From JACZXQ01 sp036986155 (GTDB lineage Bacteria > Gemmatimonadota > Gemmatimonadetes > Longimicrobiales > Gaopeijiaceae), in assembly GCA_036986155.1 (NCBI GenBank), contig BTRA01000154.1:1-6735 (forward strand): DNA of 6,735 nt. Reading direction: 5' to 3'. The position numbers were made by a program, and so were the translations under genes. Each line of letters opens with the position of its first letter. Positions within the stretch are counted from its first letter, which is position 1. Below, piece by piece: positions 1 through 5,909 of this stretch. The notes beneath the pieces are model-generated. The model saw only the letters and a program-made list of their open reading frames with translations. It did no database searches and was not told the DNA's origin.

Positions 1-1
1 G

Positions 2-778
2 GTGGCGGAGAACCGCATGGTCGTCGAGCTGCGGCTCGAGGCGCCGTCCTATTACCGTCTAGACACCGTGCTTTCGGTTGCGCGTGGCTCGTCGGCAGGG
101 CCGTTCACGATCCGTATGGCGCGGCGACTCGAACGCGTTGCGAAACAGGCCCCCAGGCTCCCGCCCCGCCCCGCCGCACCCGTTGATCCGGACGCGGGGA
201 TCGACAGGAGCGCCCTGCGCGCAGGCGACCGTGCATTCCGGACCGACGACTGGGTAGCGGCAGCATCGGCCTACGCCCGTATGGAGGTGCCGCTGCGCGC
301 TGTGGGCACCTACGCCGGTGAGTACGCGCGGGCGCTGGTGAACCGAGGCATCAGCCATATCAACCTTGGAGAATGGGGAGGTGCGCTCGATGCGTTGGAA
401 GAGGCTATTGGGTTCGAGTCGGCCGGCCCGTCGGCCTTCCTCCGCCTCGCGCAGGCCCAGTGTGTGGTTGGGCGTACCGACGCGGGCCGAAGGACCCTGA
501 GCCAACTGAGCCGGCGCCGAGTCCCGTCCGGCGAGCGCGCATCGGTGGCTGCTCTCACGGAGTACCAACGGGCGATGTGCAGCCAGCACGAGTTCTCACG
601 GGCCGAGAGTACCATTCAGATCGTGCGCACGGGTGGCCAGGCGATCCAAGATTTCAATGCATTCATCGAGATCGGCGAAACGGTGACTCCGGCGTCCGCA
701 GAGGTGGACGCCGCTGTAGCGGACGCGCTCAGGCGGGTTGAACAGATCCGCGAGCGCATGAGGCGGCTGCGGGGGTGA
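2..778 (+). CDS. TPR-repeat protein, 5' end outside the window
   Basis: The open frame reaches the left edge. The GTG at position 2 has no visible ribosome-binding site, so it is probably an internal Val codon and the 258 residues seen are the C-terminal part of a longer protein. Residues 6-42 look like the end of a beta-rich PEGA-like repeat (alternating Val/Leu, APSYYRLDTVLSV). A Pro-rich linker follows at 50-63. Then come about four helical TPR-like units at roughly 70-95, 106-140 (the clearest, ALVNRGISHINLGEWGGALDAL), 141-170 and 184-205. The end is a charged helix (ADALRRVEQIRERMRRLRG). TPR arrays normally bind partner proteins; the partner here is unknown. PEGA plus TPR occurs in envelope proteins and in kinase-linked proteins of related phyla, which is only inference. 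No enzyme motif is visible in this part. Confidence 0.75.
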   Translation: MAENRMVVELRLEAPSYYRLDTVLSVARGSSAGPFTIRMARRLERVAKQAPRLPPRPAAPVDPDAGIDRSALRAGDRAFRTDDWVAAASAYARMEVPLRAVGTYAGEYARALVNRGISHINLGEWGGALDALEEAIGFESAGPSAFLRLAQAQCVVGRTDAGRRTLSQLSRRRVPSGERASVAALTEYQRAMCSQHEFSRAESTIQIVRTGGQAIQDFNAFIEIGETVTPASAEVDAAVADALRRVEQIRERMRRLRG

Positions 779-858
779 GTGGCTCCAAAGCTCGGCTTTC
801 TCGTACCTGGACTCGGTAAGCGGTCGGTAAGAAAACCGCGTTGACCCCGTAATCTTGT

Positions 859-902
859 ATCTTGGTCCCGGTGCGCCCGCATAGGCGGGCGTTCGCCAAG
901 GT
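859..902 (+). other. Nested hairpin in the leader of the secreted SnoaL-like gene
   Basis: An inner perfect 7-bp GC stem (CGCCCGC 874-880 with GCGGGCG 885-891, loop ATAG) sits inside an outer stem (859-866 with 895-902, core CTTGG/CCAAG, with two G-U pairs). The inner loop is asymmetric. No U-tract follows, so it is not a classical intrinsic terminator. It lies 80 bases after the stop of the TPR gene and 42 bases before the next ATG. It could end transcription of the upstream gene, stabilise an mRNA end, or act as a leader structure. Confidence 0.5.
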
Positions 903-944
903 CCTCGTGGACTCGTCAGCTGGTCGAACACTCGGAAAGCATTG

Positions 945-1472
945 ATGACTAATACCGCGCTCAGAATCTTCGTCGTGGCCTTTGTGGCGCTCGCTGTGCT
1001 GCTCGGTCCGGTCTCCGCTCATGGTCAACGAATTCCCGGCCAAGGGCTCCTCACGACTTGGGACCGCGCTGCGGCGCGATACCGGAACGACGTTCTTCAG
1101 GAGATTCAGCCCAGGCTGAAGCGATGGCAGGCGGCCTGGAACACGGGTGAGCTCGATGAACTCGCGGACCTCTATGACGAGGACGCCCGACTGTTTTTCG
1201 GCCGTGAGCTCGTGATCGGCAAAGAGGGGATCCGGCAGTACTTCGAGGAGATCGGTAGCTCGGTGACCGGGATGTCGGTCTCGCTCACGGACTTCTACGT
1301 GAGCGATCGATTGGCCTTCCTTATGGGCACCTATTCCTACCAAGTGAGGAGAGACGGGCGACTAGGCGAGCGGGTGGAGAGCGTCTACGTTGCCAGCTTC
1401 GTGGGTCACGGCCGCAACTGGCGTATCCGCACTCAGGTATTCAGAGACCCCTTCCCGGGGACGCAGCAGTAG
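945..1472 (+). CDS. Secreted SnoaL/DUF4440-like NTF2-fold protein
   Basis: This 175-residue protein starts at ATG 945, chosen because GGAAAG at 934-939 lies 5 bases upstream; the overlapping TTG at 942 is less likely. Residues 1-25 form a Sec signal peptide (hydrophobic core FVVAFVALAVLLG, likely cut after VSA), so the product is exported. After a linker, residues 55-165 match the NTF2-like alpha+beta cone: a first helix with the hallmark WQAAWNTGELDELADLYDED, then a strand with LFFG, the G-I-RQYF helix, and a long beta-sheet ending in NWRIRTQVFRDP. Relatives in the DUF4440/SnoaL superfamily include small-molecule cyclases, isomerases and non-catalytic binding proteins. No catalytic set is convincing here, so the role is unknown. 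It converges on the minus-strand TPR gene and shares a probable terminator with it. Confidence 0.85.
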   Translation: MTNTALRIFVVAFVALAVLLGPVSAHGQRIPGQGLLTTWDRAAARYRNDVLQEIQPRLKRWQAAWNTGELDELADLYDEDARLFFGRELVIGKEGIRQYFEEIGSSVTGMSVSLTDFYVSDRLAFLMGTYSYQVRRDGRLGERVESVYVASFVGHGRNWRIRTQVFRDPFPGTQQ

Positions 1473-1482
1473 GAAGGGAGTA

Positions 1483-1524
1483 GGCGAGTTCGGCTCCAGG
1501 GTGACCCTGGGTGCCGTCGTCGCC
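1483..1524. terminator. Nested hairpin between convergent genes, probable bidirectional terminator
   Basis: The 57-bp gap between two facing stop codons is mostly one symmetric structure. GGCGA (1483-1487) pairs with TCGCC (1520-1524), CGGC (1491-1494) with GCCG (1513-1516), and CCAGGGT (1496-1502) with ACCCTGG (1504-1510) around a central G. As RNA the tip would open to a 3-base loop. Small internal loops (gtt/tcg and t/gt) separate the stems. There is no T-run on either side, so termination would resemble the tail-less hairpins reported in GC-rich bacteria. The position supports the call; activity is inferred. Confidence 0.6.
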
Positions 1525-1529
1525 CAAGG

Positions 1530-2063
1530 CTAGCCGAGTCGATCGAGCTGGGCCGCGTACTCCTCGACGCCATCGCGCACATCGAGCGATACGTAGAGGT
1601 CCCTGGCCTCGCCCCAAAGCCGTCTCGCTTCTTCCGCTTGACCCATGTCTTCTCTGAGTATCGCCACGGGCCGAATGGCGTTCGCGAGATCAAGCGTCTT
1701 CGTGCCCTCCCGGCTGCGATAGAGGGCGAGCGCTTCGACGTAGCACGGCTCTGCCATCTCCAGCTGCCCGGTTTCCCGATAGAGATCGCCCAGATGTCGC
1801 ACCGTATGGGCCAGGACGAGCGGATCACCTCCCTGGCGGCATAGATCCACCGCCTCCTCGTACAACGGTCGCGCCGCGGCATGTCGCCCAAGGCCCCGCT
1901 CGACCTGACCGAGTCCTTTCAGTGCCCGTACCAACGCCCTCGGGTCTCCCGAGCGGCGGCCAACCTCGACCGCTTCCGTCACGTCTCGATGCGCATCCCT
2001 CAGTCGGGTCTCTCGGCGGGCGTTAGCCGCCCGCCGCGCGAGACTATCGACGGTAATGGACAT
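1530..2063 (-). CDS. Small cytoplasmic TPR-repeat protein
   Basis: This 177-residue protein starts at an ATG (complement of 2061-2063) with GGGAG (complement of 2070-2074) 6 bases upstream. There is no signal peptide or membrane segment, so it is probably cytoplasmic. Almost all of it is helical repeat: units at about 3-36, 42-75 (ALVRALKGLGQVERGLGRHA), 82-115 (the clearest, HTVRHLGDLYRETGQLEMAE with Tyr/Ala at TPR consensus sites) and 122-158. The Gly-Asp-Pro turns at 39-41 and 79-81 repeat about 40 residues apart, which fits TPR_12-type extended units. Repeats of this kind bind peptides or partner proteins, often as the C-terminal part of regulators, but no DNA-binding or enzymatic domain is attached here. 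The function is unknown. It stands alone on its strand, back to back with the M14 peptidase gene. Confidence 0.8.
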   Translation of the reverse strand: MSITVDSLARRAANARRETRLRDAHRDVTEAVEVGRRSGDPRALVRALKGLGQVERGLGRHAAARPLYEEAVDLCRQGGDPLVLAHTVRHLGDLYRETGQLEMAEPCYVEALALYRSREGTKTLDLANAIRPVAILREDMGQAEEARRLWGEARDLYVSLDVRDGVEEYAAQLDRLG

Positions 2064-2254
2064 GGCTCGCTCCCGGATTACAGTGCATCTACCACATCAT
2101 GCGCTGGCCGACTCGCCTCCGCACCTACAGCGAGCCCAACACGACGCGATTGATCAATGTACCATCGCGAGCTCTGTGGATTGCGCCCCCTCGTGGGCTG
2201 GTGATAGATCGGAGACGGCAGTATGGATGAACCACCCGACGAGGTGAGGGCCTC

Positions 2255-3946
2255 ATGGGGATCACGCGTTCGATGAAGAAGATAGTGTACGTCGCGGCCG
2301 TGCTGGGGGTGTTCTCGCCCCTGCGTACGGCCGCGCAAGGCACCGGCCTCATCACGTTCGACCACTACCACACTCTAACCGAGATCCAGGACTACCTGGA
2401 GGCCGTGACGGCTCGTCACTCGGATCTGGTGACTCTGCTCGAGATAGGGGCCAGCCGTTCCGGCCGCCCCATATGGGCGGTGGACATCAACAACCCAGAA
2501 ACCGGCCTCGCCGAGGAGAAGCCCGCGTTCTACGTGGACGGCAACATCCACGGAGGTGAGGTGCTGGGTGGGGAAGGAGCGCTGGCCTTCATCGACCGGC
2601 TCCTGGGAGCCTACGGAAGCGACCCCAGAATCACTGAGCTGGTCGACACGCGCGCATTCTACGTGGTTCCCATCGTGAACCCGGACGGCCGGGCGATATC
2701 GGTGGATACGCCGGAAAACCATCGCTGGAACATCCGGCCCGTGGACGAAGACGGCGACGGTCTGGTCGACGAGGACCCTCCCGAGGATCTCGATGGGGAC
2801 GGCCGCCTACTACGGATGCGCGTACTCGATCCGGACGGCGGGTGGGTCATTCATCCGGATGACCCTCGGCGGATGGTGCGAGCCCGGCAGGATGCGGAGG
2901 TGGGGCCGCGCTACAGCGTCTACTCCGAAGGCACGGATAACGACGGGGACGGCAGATTCAACGAAGACCGCGTGGGAGGCGTCGACCTCAACCGTAACTT
3001 CCCGGCCAACTGGAGCCCATCGCAGCTTGCGTCCGGTCCCTTTCCGCTCTCCGAGCCGGAGACGTACGCGCTGGTGACCTACATCACCGCCCGCCCCAAC
3101 ATCGCGGCGATCCACACGTTCCACACGAGCGGGGGCCTGCTGCTCCGGTTTCCGACGCTGGCCGACCAGGATTGGGAGTTCCCGGAACAGGACCAGGAAG
3201 ACTACCGGCTGATCGCCGAGGACGGCGTGCCGATCACCGGGTACACGAACTTCGCGTACAGGAAGAAGGCCATCGTCGACCTCATGAGCCCCGGGCACGG
3301 CGTCTTCAACGATTGGGGTAGCAAGGTTTTCGGCGTTCTGACCATGACCACCGAGATGTGGGGCCACGCGTTCGGGGAGGGGCAGGAGGCGCTCTTTCGC
3401 TGGAACGATGAGGTGTTGGGCGGAACGGGATTCATCGACTGGAAACCATTCGATCACCCGCAGTTGGGACGTATCGAAATGGGTGGGTGGGATCGGTGGT
3501 CCACGTCGAGTCCTCCCGACGCTTTGATTGCCGGCGAGCTCGACCGCAACGTGCGCTGGGTACTGACATTCGCCGACAAGACACCCCAGGTCGCCGTACT
3601 GGAAGCCATGGCGGAGCGAGTCGAGCCCAATGGACGGTTCCGGGTGACCGCTAAGGTGGGCAACACCGGCTGGCTGGCCACCGCCACGGTCCAGGCGATC
3701 GAAGTGCTCGAGATTGCGAAGCCGGTGCGAGTGAACCTCACGCTCACCAATGCCGAACTGGTCGAGGGCGAGGCCGTGCGGTCGTTGGGTGCGCTCCCCG
3801 GCACGCACGGCGGTCCGGTCGTCGAGCGATCGCTGGAGTGGTCGGTACGTGTGTTCGACGCTCGGCGTCCGGCGAGCGCCGAGATCACGATCTGGTCAGA
3901 GAAGGCAGGGACGGCTAGGCGCGTGGTCCGGTTGGATGGCCGGTGA
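2255..3946 (+). CDS. Secreted M14 zinc carboxypeptidase-like metallopeptidase
   Basis: This 563-residue protein starts at ATG 2255, preceded by GAGGTGAGGG (2241-2250); ATG 2273 lacks a ribosome-binding site. A Sec signal peptide spans about 1-28 (cut near TAAQ). The M14 catalytic domain covers about 33-440. Zinc ligands are His99 and Glu102 (HGGE) and His287 (IHTFH). The substrate-binding signature is VDLNRNFP (243-250), NPDGR lies at 142-146, and the catalytic Glu is Glu367 in TMTTEMWG. The family hydrolyses C-terminal peptide bonds or related amides, here outside the cytoplasm. Between NPDGR and the DLNRNF motif is an Asp-rich insert with three DxDxDG loops (164-174, 178-183, 228-238) that look calcium-binding. 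Residues 445-563 form a beta-rich C-terminal domain, probably Ig-like. The counterpart of the CPA Arg127 is unclear (Arg157 or Arg161). The exact substrate is unknown. Confidence 0.92.
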   Translation: MGITRSMKKIVYVAAVLGVFSPLRTAAQGTGLITFDHYHTLTEIQDYLEAVTARHSDLVTLLEIGASRSGRPIWAVDINNPETGLAEEKPAFYVDGNIHGGEVLGGEGALAFIDRLLGAYGSDPRITELVDTRAFYVVPIVNPDGRAISVDTPENHRWNIRPVDEDGDGLVDEDPPEDLDGDGRLLRMRVLDPDGGWVIHPDDPRRMVRARQDAEVGPRYSVYSEGTDNDGDGRFNEDRVGGVDLNRNFPANWSPSQLASGPFPLSEPETYALVTYITARPNIAAIHTFHTSGGLLLRFPTLADQDWEFPEQDQEDYRLIAEDGVPITGYTNFAYRKKAIVDLMSPGHGVFNDWGSKVFGVLTMTTEMWGHAFGEGQEALFRWNDEVLGGTGFIDWKPFDHPQLGRIEMGGWDRWSTSSPPDALIAGELDRNVRWVLTFADKTPQVAVLEAMAERVEPNGRFRVTAKVGNTGWLATATVQAIEVLEIAKPVRVNLTLTNAELVEGEAVRSLGALPGTHGGPVVERSLEWSVRVFDARRPASAEITIWSEKAGTARRVVRLDGR

Positions 3947-3994
3947 CGCCCTCCTCACGGGAGCCGAGCCGCTAGCTTGCCGACCAGATTCCGG

Positions 3995-4023
3995 TTGACT
4001 CCGCAGGTTATACGCCACAGATT
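3995..4023 (+). promoter_or_regulatory. Weak candidate sigma-70-like promoter for the plug-like gene
   Basis: TTGACT (3995-4000) fits a -35 box at 5 of 6 positions and lies 17 bases before CAGATT (4018-4023), which fits a -10 box at only 3 of 6. Transcription would start near 4030, about 40 bases before ATG 4071. The 124-bp gap after the peptidase gene leaves room for a promoter, but read-through from upstream is equally possible. Confidence 0.25.
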
Positions 4024-4070
4024 GTGGAGTACCAGACGAATCGCAGGCCTTAGGGGTATGGGAGGGCTTA

Positions 4071-4820
4071 ATGATAGTCCCAGCGAGTCGGAATCTCGCA
4101 TCCGCCGGACTCTCGGTCGCGGTGCTCCTGTTTGCGACGACCGGGGTGCATGCCCAGGAGCATCCCGAGCGGATCCAGCTCCGGGGCGGGGTGTTCGATC
4201 AGAATACCTTCGTTCCGGTTCCTGGGGTGTTGGTGGAGGTGCCTGGAGTAGAGGCCGTGGCCACGACGGACAGCCTCGGCAACTTCCTCCTCGACCTTCC
4301 CTGGGGTTCGGGATACCATCTGTCCGTGAAGCAGCTCGGCTATGCGTCCACCGGAGTCGTGGTATTTGCCTCGGACTTCGACCGTCCCGTGCTGATTCTG
4401 GTGGCTCCGGACCCGGTCATGCTGGAGGGGTTGACGATTGTCGTGGATCGTTTCCGGAGCCGGCGGCACTCGAGCCCGTACAGCGTGCGCACCATCGACT
4501 CGGAATTGCTCCGTAGGTGGGGTGGAAGGGACATGCTCACCGTGCTACGAGCGCAGATTCCATTCCTCCGGCCCTGCCCCAATGATCCGTTGGCGTATTG
4601 CGGCCGTTTCAGGGGGAGCACGGTGCGGGTCAGGGTGTGTCTCGACGAGGTCCCGGCGTTGGGCGGGATCGCGCAGTTGGCGGCGTATCCACCCGGTGTA
4701 TTCCACCTCATCGAGTTGTACAACGGCGGCACCCGGCTTCGCGCCTACACACGACGATTCGTGGAGAGACTGACGAAAAGCCGAAGGAGGCTTCTCCCGC
4801 TCTCGCTTGCGTGCGGGTAG
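4071..4820 (+). CDS. Exported carboxypeptidase-regulatory-like and TonB-plug-like protein without a barrel
   Basis: This 249-residue protein starts at ATG 4071 behind GGGAGGG (4060-4066). A Sec signal peptide covers 1-28 (LSVAVLLFATTGVHAQ, cut after VHA). Residues 36-112 match a carboxypeptidase-regulatory-like beta-sandwich: LRGGVFDQNTFVPVPGVLVEV, then the TTDSLGNFLLDLP turn and a LGY motif. Residues 136-225 resemble the plug of TonB-dependent receptors: a PYSVRTIDSELLRRWGG opening, a DMLTVLR helix, an RGSTVRV strand, CLDEVPALGG in place of the usual VLIDGVP, and IELYNGG in place of IEVLRGP. The chain ends there, with no 22-strand barrel. Four cysteines (169, 177, 190, 248) could form disulfides in the periplasm. 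Lone proteins of this architecture are seen in Gemmatimonadota; their role is not established. It follows the M14 peptidase on the same strand and may share its periplasmic role, which is inference. Confidence 0.75.
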   Translation: MIVPASRNLASAGLSVAVLLFATTGVHAQEHPERIQLRGGVFDQNTFVPVPGVLVEVPGVEAVATTDSLGNFLLDLPWGSGYHLSVKQLGYASTGVVVFASDFDRPVLILVAPDPVMLEGLTIVVDRFRSRRHSSPYSVRTIDSELLRRWGGRDMLTVLRAQIPFLRPCPNDPLAYCGRFRGSTVRVRVCLDEVPALGGIAQLAAYPPGVFHLIELYNGGTRLRAYTRRFVERLTKSRRRLLPLSLACG

Positions 4821-4926
4821 GCTTCAGGACAGCATCGGAAGTTGGGCTGCAGTAAGGGTTGGACGCTCCACTGAGTGCTGCCCCACCCTCACAAGATTCG
4901 AGGCTAGGCGTTTTTCTAATGCGAGA

Positions 4927-4944
4927 TAGTTGACATATCAAATA
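4927..4944. promoter_or_regulatory. Probable MarR operator (imperfect palindrome)
   Basis: TAGTTGACATATCAAATA pairs at 7 of 9 symmetric positions about its centre, with strict TTGA and TCAA half-sites. It lies 21 bases before the marR start codon and contains the candidate -35 box. Family members usually bind AT-rich palindromes of 16-20 bp over their own promoters, so repression of this regulator and the SnoaL-like gene behind it is the likely role. Binding itself is inferred. Confidence 0.5.
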
Positions 4945-4958
4945 ATGACTAATAAGGT
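4930..4958 (+). promoter_or_regulatory. Candidate promoter of the marR-snoaL-like pair
   Basis: A perfect TTGACA (4930-4935) is followed after 17 bases by TAAGGT (4953-4958), a poor -10 box at 3 of 6. AATAAT (4941-4946) matches a -10 better but has no -35 at the right distance. With the TAAGGT box, transcription would begin at about 4965, at or next to the ATG at 4966, giving a leaderless or nearly leaderless message. The surrounding 60 bases are much more AT-rich than the rest of the window. Confidence 0.4.
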
Positions 4959-4965
4959 TTATTCG

Positions 4966-5454
4966 ATGACTACGAACACTCGACGCCCGATACAGGAAGA
5001 AATCGGGCAGAACCAGCCGTTCGAGTCCAGCCGGCACGAGGCATTGATCGCGTTGCTGCGGACCGCGGACATGGTGCGGCGGTGCATTGCCGATGGACTC
5101 TCGCTCCACGGAATCACCCCGCAGCAGTACAACGTCTTGCGTATCCTGAGGGGGGCCGGGGAGAATGGCGTTCCGACGCTGACCATCGCCGATCGCATGG
5201 TCGAACGCTCTCCCGGTGTCACCCGGCTACTCGATCGACTCGAAGGGAAGGGCTGGGCTCGCCGTCGCCGCTGTGATGAGGATCGTCGGCGAGTCTATTG
5301 TGAGATCACGGACACCGGTCTCGAGCTCCTCATGACACTCGACCCGGTCGCGAGGAGATCAGGCCTCATGGCCATGGCGGGGGTTACCGACCCCGAAGTC
5401 GCCGGGTTGCTCGAGGCTCTGGCGGGCATTCGAAGCGGCATGAGCGGATCGTAA
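4966..5454 (+). CDS. MarR-family winged-helix transcriptional regulator
   Basis: ATG 4966 gives 162 residues, typical for the family. In-frame TTG 4930 and ATG 4945 overlap the promoter/operator and have no ribosome-binding site. Even 4966 has only a weak TAAGG (4953-4957). The order is a dimerisation helix (24-45), helix 2 (TPQQYNVLRIL, 51-61), helix 3 (71-79), a recognition helix (RSPGVTRLLDRLEGKGW, 81-97), the wing with the family signature DEDRRRVYCEIT (104-115), and a C-terminal dimerisation helix (142-156). MarR dimers generally repress their own promoter and neighbouring genes, and a ligand or oxidation releases them. Cys103 and Cys112 lie on the two strands of the wing, with Cys40 in helix 1. 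Whether they sense redox state is not known. The SnoaL-like gene starts 29 bases downstream, so the two are probably one operon. Confidence 0.9.
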   Translation: MTTNTRRPIQEEIGQNQPFESSRHEALIALLRTADMVRRCIADGLSLHGITPQQYNVLRILRGAGENGVPTLTIADRMVERSPGVTRLLDRLEGKGWARRRRCDEDRRRVYCEITDTGLELLMTLDPVARRSGLMAMAGVTDPEVAGLLEALAGIRSGMSGS

Positions 5455-5475
5455 CCTTCATCCCACACAGGAAGG
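5455..5475 (+). promoter_or_regulatory. Possible hairpin masking the ribosome-binding site of the SnoaL-like gene
   Basis: CCTTC (5455-5459), directly after the marR stop codon, is complementary to GAAGG (5471-5475), which is the core of the GGAAGGAG ribosome-binding site of the next gene. The stem is 5 bp with an 11-base loop, so it is weak. A ribosome reaching the marR stop would melt it, which would couple translation of the two genes. Confidence 0.35.
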
Positions 5476-5483
5476 AGTCGCAG

Positions 5484-5837
5484 ATGAGCGACCTCGGAGC
5501 AGCCATTGAAGACCTGAACAGTCTCGTTCTCGCCGGCGAGGCGTTCGAGGCGTTCGACAAGTACTACGCCGATGATTGCGTGATGCAGGAGGGCTCCATG
5601 GACCCCGTGCACGGCAAGGCGGAGAACCGTGCCCGGGAGGAGGAATTCTTCAATGCCGTGACCGAGTTCCGTGGAGCTGAAGTCAAGGCTGTGGCGGTGG
5701 GGGACGGGGTGACCATGGTGGAGTGGCACTTCGACTACACGCACGAAGAGTGGGGCGACATGAAGTACGATCAGGTCGCCGTGCAGCGGTGGCGGGACGG
5801 CCAGATCGTCCACGAGCGTTTTTACAAGGCGATGTAG
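5484..5837 (+). CDS. SnoaL-like NTF2-fold protein, cytoplasmic
   Basis: This 117-residue protein starts at ATG 5484 with a strong GGAAGGAG (5470-5477) 6 bases upstream. It has no signal peptide, unlike the NTF2-fold protein at 945-1472. It covers a full SnoaL-like domain: an N-terminal helix pair (AIEDLNSLVLAGEAFEAFDK), YYADDCVMQEG, the V-H-G-K loop (42-45), a helix with REEEFFNAV, then a curved sheet with VTMVEWHFDYT, DQVAVQRWRDGQIV and the terminal ERFYKAM. The cone of this fold usually encloses a small hydrophobic ligand or active site. Polar residues such as Asp30, Asp31, Glu80, His82 and Tyr85 could line it, but no known catalytic set is evident. Co-transcription with the MarR regulator suggests that a small molecule connects the two, for example a ligand that releases MarR and is bound or altered by this protein. 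That is inference. Confidence 0.85.
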   Translation: MSDLGAAIEDLNSLVLAGEAFEAFDKYYADDCVMQEGSMDPVHGKAENRAREEEFFNAVTEFRGAEVKAVAVGDGVTMVEWHFDYTHEEWGDMKYDQVAVQRWRDGQIVHERFYKAM

Positions 5838-5844
5838 CGGTTGC

Positions 5845-5859
5845 GGGGAGCGGCTCCCC
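5845..5859 (+). terminator. GC-rich hairpin after the SnoaL-like gene
   Basis: GGGGAG (5845-5850) pairs perfectly with CTCCCC (5854-5859) around a CGG loop, 8 bases after the stop codon. It is followed by TTCCAT rather than a U-run. The position fits a terminator or 3'-end stabiliser of the marR-snoaL-like message. It resembles the tail-less hairpins elsewhere in this window. Confidence 0.5.
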
Positions 5860-5909
5860 TTCCATACATGTGAGTGGGTACGGCGCCGGACGTCGGCGCA
5901 CTATGGAAG
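5859..5909 (+). other. Second, nested hairpin upstream of the Ntn hydrolase gene
   Basis: CTTCCATA (5859-5866) pairs over 8 bp with TATGGAAG (5902-5909). This encloses a perfect 6-bp inner stem, GCGCCG (5883-5888) with CGGCGC (5894-5899), and a GACGT loop. It lies directly behind the 5845-5859 hairpin and ends 8 bases before the ribosome-binding site of the next gene (5917-5922). It could be a leader structure of that gene or part of a composite terminator. Confidence 0.45.

Noticed and set aside
787..799. AAAGC-TCG-GCTTT hairpin after the first TPR gene as its terminator
   Set aside because: The stem is only 5 bp, half of it A-T pairs, and no T-run follows. The structure at 859-902 is much stronger.
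841..869. TTGACC as a -35 box for the secreted SnoaL-like gene
   Set aside because: No -10-like hexamer lies 16-18 bases downstream (GGTCCC at 864-869).
945..954. ATGACTAATA shared with 4945-4954
   Set aside because: A ten-base match between two gene starts, with different flanks and no second shared element, is likely coincidence.
729..1343. A 204-codon antisense open frame across the SnoaL-like gene
   Set aside because: It overlaps the NTF2-fold gene and the end of the TPR gene, and shows no recognisable domain.
2149..2158. ATTGATCAAT palindrome as a second MarR operator in the divergent gap
   Set aside because: The TTGA and TCAA half-sites abut with no spacer, unlike the 4-base spacer at 4930-4941. 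A 10-bp palindrome is expected by chance in this length, and no convincing promoter lies beside it.
2810..3808. A 332-codon open frame antisense to the M14 peptidase gene
   Set aside because: The sense strand encodes a full peptidase with all catalytic motifs. The antisense product is rich in Arg, His and Pro with no family resemblance, as expected of a shadow frame in GC-rich DNA.
3977..4516. A 179-codon plus-strand frame overlapping the plug-like gene
   Set aside because: The overlapping frame has a signal peptide, a ribosome-binding site and two recognisable domains. This one has low-complexity Gly/Arg/Ser content.
4855..4915. Rho-independent terminator after the plug-like gene (AGGGT/ACCCT plus TTTTT at 4911-4915)
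   Set aside because: The stem is short with mismatches, and the T-run lies 21 bases beyond it, so the two do not form a terminator. The T-run more likely belongs to the AT-rich marR promoter region.
4930..4965. TTG 4930 or ATG 4945 as the marR start
   Set aside because: TTG 4930 is part of the TTGACA promoter box, and neither codon has an upstream ribosome-binding site.
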